A stretch of 9,913 nucleotides of DNA from Anaerolineae bacterium. GTDB taxonomy: Bacteria; Chloroflexota; Anaerolineae; B4-G1; SLSP01. The position numbers and the translations under genes are program-made. Position 1 is the stretch's first letter. Each line of letters starts with the position of its first letter. The notes below the pieces were generated by a model. The model was not told where the DNA came from and did not search any database. It worked only from the letters and a program-made list of their open reading frames with translations. Of the stretch, positions 1 to 6,492 are shown in pieces. Where the stretch lies: assembly GCA_016928755.1 (NCBI GenBank), contig JAFGKB010000064.1, forward strand, positions 1 to 9,913, in the 5' to 3' direction.

Positions 1-94
1 GCTCAGCATGACGAATAGCGCGAGATGCTTCGGCTTTGCTCAGCATGACGAATAGCGCGAGATGCTTCGGCTTCGCTCAGCATGACGAATAGCG
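1..94. repeat. 37-bp tandem direct repeats, two full copies plus a partial third
   Basis: Three copies lie head to tail: 1-37, 38-74 and the first 20 bases of a third at 75-94. The full copies differ only in their last base (T versus C). Each begins GCTCAGCATGACGAATAGCG. There are no spacers between copies, so this is not a CRISPR array. Read on the minus strand the repeat gives the chance peptide SEAEASR, seen in a dispersed intergenic repeat class common in Chloroflexota and some other phyla (from general knowledge, not searched). The array starts at or before the window edge, so its full length is unknown. It lies 15 bp beyond the stop codon of feoB. Confidence 0.85.
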
Positions 95-109
95 GGCGTC
101 TCGACATAT

Positions 110-2128
110 CTACAAGATCAGACTCCCAACCTGGTAAATCAGGACACCGGCCCCTAAGGAGAGCACTAACAACATCAACACGCTCACCGACATCCACTTC
201 CAGCCGGCCTCTTGCTTAATTGTCGCGAGGGCAGCAATACAAGGGATAAACAACATCTGGGAAACCAACATCCCCAAAGCCGCAGCAGGTGTTAAGACCT
301 CCGGTAAAGCAGTCTGTATATCACCATACAAGATTCCCAAAGTGGCGATGGTATTCTCCTTTGCCACGAAACTGGTCAACAGAGCCACCATGAAAGGCCA
401 GGGCAACCCCATCCAGGCACCGACCGGCTCCAGCCATTGCCCGACCACAGCGAGGTAGCTCCCGGTAATATCGCCGGTGGGGAAATAGGACAGGCACCAG
501 ATTACTATGGAAGCCAGCAATATTACGGTACCGGCCTTTTCAACAAAAGCGATTATATTCTGCCAGACATAGAGGCCGATGGTGCGCAGGTTTGGCAAGT
601 GATAGAGAGGCAACTCCATGATAAAAGCGGCCTGCTCCCCTTTGAGTACCAGGCGGTGAAATAAAATACCCGTCAAGGCTAAGACTACCAAGTTAAGCGC
701 GACCAAACTCCAGGCCACCAGACCAGCGGAATCACCAAAGAAGATAGCTGACAGAACTGTGACTACGGCCATACGTGCCGTGCAAGGAACCAGTGGCGCT
801 AAAAGTATGGTAAGCAGCCGGGCACGGCGGGTTTCAATAATACGTGTTCCTAAGATCGATGGGACGTTACAGCCAAAGCCTAACAATAGGGGGATAAAGC
901 TCTTCCCATGTAGCCCCATCATATGCATAAAGCGGTCGGTCAGGTAAGCAATCCGCGCCATATACCCAGTGTCCTCGAGAAATCCCAGCACAGCGAAGAA
1001 GAACACCAAAATCGGCAGGAATGTTAACACCATCCCGGCACCACCAATTACACCATCGGCCAATAAATCCACCAACCAAGCCGGCGCAGACAAACTAACG
1101 CGCACAAATTCTGCCAAACTACCGAGCAATGAGTCCAGCCACTGCTGAACAGGAGAGCCAATGGCATAGGTTAGCCAGAAAACAAAGCCCAAAACCAACA
1201 ATAACACAACGGTACCGGCCACAGGATGGGTCAGTACTTTATCCAGCCGGGCGGTCAAGCCCACCTGGCCAACTTTAGGCTGCACCACTGCGGCCCGCAC
1301 CATACGTGCGATCCACTCATACCGCGCGCCGGCAATATCAAGAATAGCGTCCTCATGTTCCAATAAGATATTCTGTACCTTGGACCAAGATTCAACGGGC
1401 ACCAGAGACTCCATCAACGCCGCAACCTCGTTATCACCCTCGAGTAATTTGAGAGCAATCCAATCCTTGGTATAAGGTGCAGGAACATAATCAGCCACCA
1501 AGGTGATAACGTCGGCCAACACAGTTTGGTGTTCCGGGAGAATCGTTGGGCGGCGGGGATGGTAATCAAACTCCCCCTCTAAAAGTTGGGCAATGGCAGC
1601 CAGGAGTTCCTGGTAACCGCAGTTATGAACAGCGGACATGGGCACAACCGGAATACCCAAGGCCACAGCGAGTACATCAGGCTCGATTTGAATACCTTCC
1701 TGCTCCGCTACATCCATCATATTAAGTACCAGAATCACCGGGGCGGGAAGTAGCAGCAACTCAGAGAGTAAGTAAAGACTACGTTCCATAATCGCAGCAT
1801 CCACGACCGCGACAACCACATCTGGACGTTGTTTGATGATAAAATCACGGGCTATCCGCTCTTCTTCCGAGTTCGCCGTCAGACTATAAGACCCCGGCAG
1901 GTCAATGAGTTGGTACTCATACCCATCCCCCACAAACAAACCACTTTTCTGCTCTACAGTTTTACCCGGCCAATTGCCTACATGTTGGTTGAGACCCGTG
2001 AGACGGTTAAAGACCGTTGATTTTCCAACATTGGGTTGCCCGGTAAGTGCAACCGTAGCTACCTTAGGGCCATTATTCCTAACCTGTAGCCGTTGGTCTT
2101 GCAATTCACCGGCCAGAGATTTTACCAT
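110..2128 (-). CDS. feoB: Ferrous iron transport protein B (FeoB)
   Basis: Inner-membrane Fe(II) importer with an N-terminal GTPase domain; 672 aa, within the usual family range. The G motifs are all visible: G1 GQPNVGKST at residues 30-38, the G2 threonine at about 57, G3 DLPG at 76-79, and G4 NMMD at 136-139, followed by an SAVHNCG-like G5. The C-terminal half is strongly hydrophobic with several membrane helices. It contains the two family Gate signatures, one around GFGCNVPSILGTR and one around LVPCTARMAV, each with the conserved Cys thought to line the iron path. I chose the ATG at 2128 because GGAGGG lies 5 bp upstream and the conserved protein begins there; an ATG at 2170 in the same frame lacks this. 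The gene overlaps the end of feoA by 23 bp, which suggests translational coupling. It is the last gene of the operon. No convincing terminator is visible after its TAG stop. Confidence 0.97.
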   Translation of the reverse strand: MVKSLAGELQDQRLQVRNNGPKVATVALTGQPNVGKSTVFNRLTGLNQHVGNWPGKTVEQKSGLFVGDGYEYQLIDLPGSYSLTANSEEERIARDFIIKQRPDVVVAVVDAAIMERSLYLLSELLLLPAPVILVLNMMDVAEQEGIQIEPDVLAVALGIPVVPMSAVHNCGYQELLAAIAQLLEGEFDYHPRRPTILPEHQTVLADVITLVADYVPAPYTKDWIALKLLEGDNEVAALMESLVPVESWSKVQNILLEHEDAILDIAGARYEWIARMVRAAVVQPKVGQVGLTARLDKVLTHPVAGTVVLLLVLGFVFWLTYAIGSPVQQWLDSLLGSLAEFVRVSLSAPAWLVDLLADGVIGGAGMVLTFLPILVFFFAVLGFLEDTGYMARIAYLTDRFMHMMGLHGKSFIPLLLGFGCNVPSILGTRIIETRRARLLTILLAPLVPCTARMAVVTVLSAIFFGDSAGLVAWSLVALNLVVLALTGILFHRLVLKGEQAAFIMELPLYHLPNLRTIGLYVWQNIIAFVEKAGTVILLASIVIWCLSYFPTGDITGSYLAVVGQWLEPVGAWMGLPWPFMVALLTSFVAKENTIATLGILYGDIQTALPEVLTPAAALGMLVSQMLFIPCIAALATIKQEAGWKWMSVSVLMLLVLSLGAGVLIYQVGSLIL

Positions 2129-2360
2129 TGCGGCCCTCCATTGGATGGACCAGAACATGATGCGCTTCACGGCGGCCTAAAGCCACCTGTGTACCCCGCA
2201 AAGAGACGATAACCGGCCCAAATCCATAATTACGCACCATCTGTATAGAAGCTCCCGGCGTAAACCCCAAAGCAGCCATACGCCCCATGAAACACCGCCC
2301 CCCATGTAACCCACGGACTAAAGCTGTGTTACCCGGAGATAAATCTGTTAAAGGCACCAT
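2106..2360 (-). CDS. feoA: Ferrous iron transport protein A (FeoA)
   Basis: Small cytoplasmic protein with an SH3-like fold (84 aa, typical length) that acts with FeoB in Fe(II) uptake. The sequence shows the family pattern: PLTDLSPG near the start, RMAALGFTPGASI in the middle, then a GFGPVIVSLRG segment and LGRREAHHVLV near the end. The start is the ATG at 2360, preceded 4 bp upstream by GGAGGTG. A TTG at 2375 in the same frame would place this Shine-Dalgarno inside the gene and is rejected. It sits 59 bp after the regulator gene with no terminator between, and its 3' end overlaps feoB by 23 bp, so all three are probably one transcript. Confidence 0.95.
   Translation of the reverse strand: MVPLTDLSPGNTALVRGLHGGRCFMGRMAALGFTPGASIQMVRNYGFGPVIVSLRGTQVALGRREAHHVLVHPMEGRNGKISGR
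2134..2139 (-). promoter_or_regulatory. Ribosome binding site of feoB, inside feoA
   Basis: GGAGGG on the minus strand lies 5 bp before the ATG at 2128. It sits within the feoA reading frame, which fits coupled translation, and it decides the feoB start against the ATG at 2170. Confidence 0.8.
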
Positions 2361-2364
2361 GACA

Positions 2365-2371
2365 CACCTCC
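2365..2371 (-). promoter_or_regulatory. Ribosome binding site of feoA
   Basis: GGAGGTG on the minus strand lies 4 bp before the ATG at 2360. It is almost fully complementary to the 16S rRNA tail and excludes the longer TTG start at 2375. Confidence 0.85.
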
Positions 2372-2419
2372 ACAATAGAAAAATTATTACTCATAAAAGC
2401 ACTCCATAAGTCCCCACAC

Positions 2420-3064
2420 CTAATCTTTCACATCTACCCAAACTGTTTGGGCAAGTGTTAATGATAGGTAAACTTCTTGTTCTGCAATTCCAATCTTAAC
2501 CCCCGCCTCAGTCTTCTCAAGGACGACAAAGGGAGTATGCAACTGCACCCCGATAGCTTGGAAAGTTCGTAATACTTCCGGCAATTCCGGTGAAATGCGG
2601 ATGATTTCTCCTTGGGTTTGCGGGCGGAGTTCAATCAGACGATAGCCAGTAGGTTCCTGACGCAGCGGCGGAATAGGCCCACCATGAGGACAATAGCAAG
2701 GATCTCCCATAAAATGAGATAGTTGATCGGTTACCAGTTCAGAGGCCGAATGTTCTAATTCTTCAGCCGCCTCATGAGCCTTATCCCAGGGAATGTCCAG
2801 GTAATCGGTTAAGAATCGCTCCCATAAACGATGGCGTCGCAACAAGGCCAGGGCAATGGTCTCCCCCGGTTCAGTCAAAATGACACCGCGATAGGGTTGG
2901 TAAATAACCCACCCCTCTTTTTCCAATTTTTGAATCATCTCATGGATGGAGACAACCGAGAAACCGAAGTATTCTCCCAGGCGAGAAATCGGAACCGGCG
3001 AAGTCGCACTATCCCGGAGACGGTAAATGGCCCCCAAATAATCCTCAGTGCGCTCGCGTACCAA
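2420..3064 (-). CDS. DtxR/MntR-family metal-dependent transcriptional regulator
   Basis: Cytoplasmic metal-sensing repressor, 214 aa, with the long DtxR/IdeR-style architecture: winged helix at about residues 1-70, dimerisation and metal-binding helices at about 71-130 (ending in a CPHGGPIP motif), and an SH3/FeoA-like domain at about 140-212. By alignment from memory, Asp8 replaces the DtxR Met10 and Glu101 replaces DtxR Cys102, as in the manganese sensor MntR (Asp8, Glu99). His78, Glu104 and His105 are also kept. The MntR Glu11 is Gly11 here. The start is TTG at 3064, supported by GGAGGT 6 bp upstream and by the conserved N-terminus beginning there. It is the first gene of an operon with feoA and feoB, so it probably controls Fe(II) uptake and itself. 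Family is certain; whether it senses iron, manganese or both is open. Confidence 0.93.
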   Translation of the reverse strand: MVRERTEDYLGAIYRLRDSATSPVPISRLGEYFGFSVVSIHEMIQKLEKEGWVIYQPYRGVILTEPGETIALALLRRHRLWERFLTDYLDIPWDKAHEAAEELEHSASELVTDQLSHFMGDPCYCPHGGPIPPLRQEPTGYRLIELRPQTQGEIIRISPELPEVLRTFQAIGVQLHTPFVVLEKTEAGVKIGIAEQEVYLSLTLAQTVWVDVKD

Positions 3065-3070
3065 TTTCTA

Positions 3071-3076
3071 ACCTCC
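3071..3076 (-). promoter_or_regulatory. Ribosome binding site of the DtxR/MntR-type gene (TTG start)
   Basis: GGAGGT on the minus strand lies 6 bp before a TTG codon at 3064. No ATG or GTG in frame sits at a comparable distance, so this site identifies TTG as the start. Confidence 0.8.
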
Positions 3077-3107
3077 AAACCTAAAGTAAAAACTCAGCTA
3101 AAAAATA

Positions 3108-3121
3108 TAAGGCATACCTTA
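3108..3121. promoter_or_regulatory. Probable DtxR/MntR-family operator
   Basis: Interrupted palindrome TAAGG-CATA-CCTTA in an AT-rich setting. On the minus strand it reads TTAAGGTATGCCTTAT, close to the AGG-N4-CCT core of DtxR-family operators. It begins 11 bp downstream of the -10 box, so a bound dimer would cover the region from about +5 to +18 and block transcription. As the first gene of the operon encodes a DtxR/MntR-type protein, autoregulation together with feoAB is the natural reading. The palindrome is seen directly; the binding protein is inferred. Confidence 0.7.
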
Positions 3122-3132
3122 AAATTAATCTT

Positions 3133-3160
3133 ATTATAGCAAGTGTAACCATTAAGTCAA
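3133..3160 (-). promoter_or_regulatory. Sigma-70-type promoter of the regulator-feoA-feoB operon
   Basis: On the minus strand, a -35 box TTGACT (3155-3160) and a perfect -10 box TATAAT (3133-3138) are separated by 16 bp. The predicted transcript start is near 3126, giving a leader of about 60 nt before the TTG start. Such a strong promoter makes sense if it is normally held down by the operator just downstream. Confidence 0.85.
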
Positions 3161-3167
3161 GTGACAT

Positions 3168-3197
3168 TTGGCGATGAGTACAACCGGGATGTATATT
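3168..3197 (+). promoter_or_regulatory. Weak candidate promoter for purA
   Basis: The 301-bp gap between the divergent regulator and purA genes has no other clear plus-strand promoter. TTGGCG (3168-3173) and TATATT (3192-3197), 18 bp apart, are the best pair I find; it would give a leader of about 160 nt. The rest of the leader is AT-rich, and I recognise no riboswitch in it. Other TA-rich hexamers occur (for example TAGAAT at 3258-3263), but none has a matching -35 box. Confidence 0.3.
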
Positions 3198-3365
3198 GTA
3201 ACTTTTCGTCTTTGTGGTAAAACATCCTTGGAAAACTTTAATTCAGTACGCGCTTATTAGAATGAAAGCTAGACAGAAAACATCTGTAGTTACTTTTACT
3301 CTTTGCTTTCGACTTAACTTTCACAATAAAAACAAGCGTTACGCCTTAAATAAGGAGAAGACATT

Positions 3366-4649
3366 ATGCCAGCAACGATTATTATCGGTACACAATGGGG
3401 CGATGAAGGGAAAGGGCGTGTCGTTGATTATTTTGCAGCTAAAATGGACGTGATCGCCCGTTATAACGGCGGGGACAACGCCGGACATACGGTGGTCGCC
3501 GAAGGTCATAAACTCGCGTTGCATTTAGTCCCTTCAGGCATCCTATACCCTGAAAAAACATGCCTTATTGGAGCCGGAACCATTGTTAATCCCCTCACCC
3601 TGCTAGAAGAGATAAAAACATTACGAGAAATCGGCGTTGAAGTAGGGCCAAAGCAGTTAAAGATAGCTGCCGGGGCACATCTGATCTTACCCACCCATCG
3701 CTCCTTGGACGGGGCCTCTGAAACACGCCGTGGGGAGCAAGCTATCGGCACTACTAAACGGGGTATCGGCCCTACTTATGCCGATAAAGCGCGCCGGGTG
3801 GGCCTGCGGGCCGGCCAGATGCGCAACCGCCAGGAGTTCGCCAAGGCCGTGAGGAACTTAACAGAGATCCATAACGAACGGCTGATTAATCTTTATGGTT
3901 TAGAACCCTTATTAGTAGGGCCAATTGTGGATCAATTCACAGAAGCCGCCGGACTCTTAGCCCCGCATCTGGTAGATGGGGCCGCGTTGGTGGCTGAAAC
4001 ACTGGCTAAGGGCAAGCGACTCCTATGTGAGGGTGCACAAGGAACACTGTTAGATATTGGTTATGGGACCTACCCCTATGTAACCAGTTCCTCACCTATA
4101 GCCGGTGGCGCATTAACAGGGTTAGGATTCGGTCCGAAAGAGGTGGAGAGTGTGATCGGGATAGCCAAGGCCTATACAACCCGCGTCGGGGCCGGGCCAT
4201 TCCCCACCGAACTGAACGACAAGATTGGCGAACAATTGCGCCAGGTCGGTCAAGAATACGGTGTCACAACCGGCCGGCCACGTCGCTGCGGCTGGCTGGA
4301 TGCAGTGATTCTGCGTTACGTAGCGCAGGTCAATGGCCTGACGGAGTTGGCATTGACCAAGATTGATGTCCTGAGTGGAATAGAACCCTTGAAAGTTGCC
4401 GTCGCTTATGAGTTAGACGGGGAGCGTATTGAGACATTCCCGGCTGAGTGGGGAGCTGAGGCGGTGGCAAACTGCCAACCTATCTATGAAGAACTCCCCG
4501 GATGGGAAGAGGATTTGAGTGAGATCCGCAGCCGTGAAGACCTCCCGGAGAACGCACAGGCGTATATATCACGCATTGAGGAGTTGGTCGGCGTGCCGGT
4601 GAAATTTATTGGGGTCGGGCCAGAACGGGAGTCGATGATCTTGCCGTAA
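3366..4649 (+). CDS. purA: Adenylosuccinate synthetase (PurA)
   Basis: Cytoplasmic enzyme that joins IMP and aspartate using GTP to form adenylosuccinate, the first step from IMP to AMP. It has 427 aa, the normal bacterial length, and is intact. Key residues fall at the Escherichia coli positions: the P-loop-like QWGDEGKG with catalytic Asp13 (10-17), NGGDNAGH with catalytic His41 (34-41), GTTKRGIGPTY (128-138), TTRVGAGPFPTEL starting at 271, and the aspartate-binding loop VTTGRPRR with Thr301, Thr302 and Arg304/306/307. AAGGAG lies about 8 bp before the ATG. It is transcribed away from the feo operon and followed by a hairpin terminator, so it appears to be a single-gene unit rather than part of a purine operon. 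Confidence 0.98.
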   Translation: MPATIIIGTQWGDEGKGRVVDYFAAKMDVIARYNGGDNAGHTVVAEGHKLALHLVPSGILYPEKTCLIGAGTIVNPLTLLEEIKTLREIGVEVGPKQLKIAAGAHLILPTHRSLDGASETRRGEQAIGTTKRGIGPTYADKARRVGLRAGQMRNRQEFAKAVRNLTEIHNERLINLYGLEPLLVGPIVDQFTEAAGLLAPHLVDGAALVAETLAKGKRLLCEGAQGTLLDIGYGTYPYVTSSSPIAGGALTGLGFGPKEVESVIGIAKAYTTRVGAGPFPTELNDKIGEQLRQVGQEYGVTTGRPRRCGWLDAVILRYVAQVNGLTELALTKIDVLSGIEPLKVAVAYELDGERIETFPAEWGAEAVANCQPIYEELPGWEEDLSEIRSREDLPENAQAYISRIEELVGVPVKFIGVGPERESMILP

Positions 4650-4704
4650 TTACGGTTGGATACCTGACCCCAACGAAATCACGATGCAAGCTATGCAACA
4701 ACAC

Positions 4705-4730
4705 ACGAGCCTGGGTTTTCCCAGGCTCGT
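4705..4730 (+). terminator. Probable intrinsic terminator after purA
   Basis: Perfect 11-bp stem, ACGAGCCTGGG (4705-4715) with CCCAGGCTCGT (4720-4730), closed by a TTTT loop. It is followed by TATCTT, a weak rather than full T-tract. It lies 55 bp beyond the purA stop and ends just before the alr promoter, so it separates the two genes. Confidence 0.8.
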
Positions 4731-4734
4731 TATC

Positions 4735-4762
4735 TTGACGCTGTAAGAAAACCCTAGATAAT
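4735..4762 (+). promoter_or_regulatory. Sigma-70-type promoter of alr
   Basis: TTGACG (4735-4740) and GATAAT (4757-4762), each matching consensus at five of six bases, are 16 bp apart. The predicted start is near 4769, about 33 nt before the alr ATG. Its -35 box begins 4 bp after the purA terminator stem. Confidence 0.65.
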
Positions 4763-4801
4763 GGCTGTTTATGTGTAACTTCCAGAAAGGATAAAGAGTA
4801 T

Positions 4802-5935
4802 ATGATCCCCAATGGTGTTGTAACTTGGGCAGAGATAGACCTTACGGCCATTGCCCATAATGTAAAACAGATTAAGGCTTATGTAGGAAAGGACACCGAT
4901 ATTATCGCAGTTGTCAAAGCGAATGCTTACGGACACGGCGAAATTCCGGTAGCCCACACATTGTTAAAGGCCGGAGCCAGCCGGCTGGCAGTACATAGAA
5001 CTATCGACGGAGTGCGGTTACGGCACGCCGGTATCACAGCCCCGGTGCTAATCCTGGGCTATACGCCGCCATCTGGCATACCGATGGTGGTTGAACAGCA
5101 GATTACGCCGACGGTGATTGACCGGGACATTGCCAAACTGTTATCCGAACAGGCCAACGCACCGTTTCCCATCCATATTAAGGTTGACACCGGGATGTGT
5201 CGCTATGGACTACGGCCAGAAGATGCAGTGGATTTTGTAAAGTATCTCTATACCTTGCCCAATATCATAGTAGAAGGTATCTTCTCCCATTTCTCCACTG
5301 CGGATGAAGAGAACCGCACACCAATGCTACAGCAGTGGGAAACCTTCCAACAAGTACTCGCGGATTTAGCGACCGCCGGGATACATATTCCAATCCGGCA
5401 TATCTGCAACAGTGGCGGAATTCTGTCACTGAAAGCAGCGCATCTGGAAGCTGTGCGCCCCGGTATCCTCCTGTACGGATTATCGCCCTCAGCCGAGTGT
5501 CAGGCCCCCTTCCCTTTACGCCGCGCAATGACGCTGAAGAGCCTGGTGGTACGGGTGCAAGAACTCCCGGCAGGCAGTGCTATCGGCTATGGACGAACTT
5601 ATACCACCCCGGAGCCGATGGTCGCGGCATTGGTGCCGATTGGATATGGGGATGGCTACCACCGGCTGATCTCCAACCGAGGCAGCATTTTGATTAACGG
5701 GCAGCGGGTGCCGATTCGCGGACGGGTGAGTATGGACCAGATCGTTGTGGATGTCACCGGTATTGAAGATGTGAACATAGGTGCTGAAGCGGTGATTATC
5801 GGGAAACAAGGGGATGAGGAAATCACCCACGAAGAAGTCGCCGCCTGGGCAGAGACCATTAACTACGAAATATTGACGTCTGTACACCCCCAAGTTATCA
5901 GGGTTTTCCAGGGCAACGGCCACGCCGTAACATAA
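4802..5935 (+). CDS. alr: Alanine racemase (PLP-dependent)
   Basis: Interconverts L- and D-alanine in the cytoplasm, supplying D-alanine for peptidoglycan. It has 377 aa, the normal length. The N-terminal TIM barrel carries the PLP lysine Lys39 in VVKANAYGHG (37-46). The KVDTGMCRYG motif with the conserved Arg follows, then HICNSGG. The C-terminal beta domain holds the second catalytic base, Tyr263, in AIGYGRTY (260-267), followed by PIGYGDGY and the RVSMDQ motif whose Met helps shape the active site of the partner subunit. The start is ATG at 4802 with AAAGGA 10 bp upstream, slightly long spacing. The segment RLAVHRTIDGVRLR differs from the more usual GVA-x(3)-EG form, but no catalytic residue is lost. 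The gene has its own promoter and is not in an obvious cell-wall operon. Confidence 0.97.
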   Translation: MIPNGVVTWAEIDLTAIAHNVKQIKAYVGKDTDIIAVVKANAYGHGEIPVAHTLLKAGASRLAVHRTIDGVRLRHAGITAPVLILGYTPPSGIPMVVEQQITPTVIDRDIAKLLSEQANAPFPIHIKVDTGMCRYGLRPEDAVDFVKYLYTLPNIIVEGIFSHFSTADEENRTPMLQQWETFQQVLADLATAGIHIPIRHICNSGGILSLKAAHLEAVRPGILLYGLSPSAECQAPFPLRRAMTLKSLVVRVQELPAGSAIGYGRTYTTPEPMVAALVPIGYGDGYHRLISNRGSILINGQRVPIRGRVSMDQIVVDVTGIEDVNIGAEAVIIGKQGDEEITHEEVAAWAETINYEILTSVHPQVIRVFQGNGHAVT

Positions 5936-5986
5936 GATATTTTGGCCCGTCCCTATCCATAGCCATAAAATGACGTATAATAAGTA

Positions 5987-6043
5987 TATCAGGAAAATAC
6001 ACCCCACAACTTCGCTAATATCATCTTGGGGATTTTCCTGATA
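5987..6043. repeat. Long interrupted inverted repeat upstream of the UPF0175 gene
   Basis: TATCAGGAAAAT (5987-5998) and CCCCA (6002-6006) pair with TGGGG (6027-6031) and ATTTTCCTGATA (6032-6043). This gives 17 paired bases, a 3-base bulge (ACA) and a 20-base loop. A perfect TATAAT hexamer sits 5 bp before it (5976-5981) but lacks a good -35 partner. No T-run follows on either strand, so it is not a standard terminator. It could be an operator or an mRNA leader structure for the gene starting at 6069, or a leftover of a small mobile repeat. Confidence 0.7.
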
Positions 6044-6068
6044 GCCTAACCCTTGGCAAGGAGTATCT

Positions 6069-6326
6069 ATGGAAACTGTGAATATTTCAATGGATTTACC
6101 AAGAGGAGTCCTATCAGCTCTACGCCAGGACCCAGAGCACTTTATTGCAGAGATGCGATTAGCTGCTGCTGTGAAATGGTATGAGATGCAACGCCTCTCC
6201 CAAGCCAAAGCCGCCGAAGTCGCAGGGCTTTCGCGGGCCGAGTTCTTGTTAGCCTTAGCCCAGTTTGGTATAACGCCTTTCCAGTACACCGCCGAAGAAA
6301 TCATCACCGAGGCCAATAGTGTCTAA
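6069..6326 (+). CDS. UPF0175 family protein, antitoxin-like
   Basis: An 85-aa soluble protein that matches the UPF0175 family (Pfam PF03683) as I know it. The N-terminus (NISMDLPRGVL) resembles a short strand, as in many DNA-binding antitoxins. The centre has the family hallmark EMRLAAAVKWYEMQRLSQAKAAEVAGLSRAEFL (about residues 28-60), a helix-turn-helix-like stretch. The C-terminus has GITPFQYTAEEI. Members are often paired with PIN-domain toxins of the DUF3368 type and are predicted antitoxins or transcription regulators. No such partner is present here: the next 166 bp are non-coding and the following gene is a kinase. AAGGAG lies 5 bp before the ATG. The gene is bracketed by inverted repeats on both sides. 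The family call is strong; its function in this location is unknown. Confidence 0.88.
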   Translation: METVNISMDLPRGVLSALRQDPEHFIAEMRLAAAVKWYEMQRLSQAKAAEVAGLSRAEFLLALAQFGITPFQYTAEEIITEANSV

Positions 6327-6339
6327 CTGTTGGGTAATC

Positions 6340-6397
6340 AATGCATCAAAATGAAACTTGGACTTGACTTTACAGGGCAAGTTTCTTGCAATGCATT
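6340..6397. repeat. Nested inverted repeat downstream of the UPF0175 gene
   Basis: Outer arms AATGCAT (6340-6346) and ATGCATT (6391-6397) enclose inner arms GAAACTTG (6353-6360) and CAAGTTTC (6378-6385), with 6 and 5 unpaired bases between them and a 17-base loop. It starts 14 bp after the UPF0175 stop codon. There is no T-tract, so it is a poor intrinsic terminator, though it may slow or protect the 3' end. A TTGACT hexamer (6364-6369) in the loop has only a weak -10 partner. Confidence 0.6.
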
Positions 6398-6419
6398 AGT
6401 AGACTTACATAGGATTTGA

Positions 6420-6447
6420 TTGACATCCTTATAAAGTAGTCTATACT
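6420..6447 (+). promoter_or_regulatory. Sigma-70-type promoter of the kinase gene
   Basis: Perfect -35 TTGACA (6420-6425) and -10 TATACT (6442-6447) are separated by 16 bp. The predicted start is near 6454, giving a leader of about 39 nt before the ATG at 6493. The -10 box is embedded in an inverted repeat (6431-6451). Confidence 0.8.
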
Positions 6448-6451
6448 TTAT
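6431..6451. promoter_or_regulatory. Perfect inverted repeat over the -10 box, candidate operator
   Basis: ATAAAGTA (6431-6438) and TACTTTAT (6444-6451) form a perfect 8-bp palindrome with a 5-base centre. It overlaps the -10 hexamer of the kinase promoter, where a bound repressor would exclude RNA polymerase. The repeat is seen directly; that a protein binds it is inferred. The adjacent UPF0175 product is one possible ligand. Confidence 0.5.
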
Positions 6452-6492
6452 TCAAACGTAGTAAAAACTTACAATGCGCCCGCAAAATAGGT

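Noticed and set aside
1..94. Possible CRISPR array
   Set aside because: The repeat units touch each other with no unique spacers, and no cas gene is present.
437..1079. Open frames inside feoB on both strands (437-664, 759-947 and 867-1079)
   Set aside because: They are antisense or out of frame with feoB, short, and without a ribosome site or known motif.
2129..2170. Longer feoB start at the ATG at 2170
   Set aside because: The extra 14 residues are not FeoB-like, and the better Shine-Dalgarno (2134-2139) serves the ATG at 2128.
3198..3365. Possible purine riboswitch or attenuator in the purA leader
   Set aside because: I see no purine-aptamer core and no terminator-like hairpin; only a very short stem around GCGTTACGC at 3335-3343.
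5987..6043. Intrinsic terminator of alr
   Set aside because: The hairpin has a 20-base loop and no T-run follows on either strand.
5516..6316. A 266-codon open frame on the minus strand across the end of alr and the UPF0175 gene
   Set aside because: It lies antisense to two well-supported genes, has no recognisable domain and runs through the inverted repeat and intergenic region. It is a chance shadow frame.
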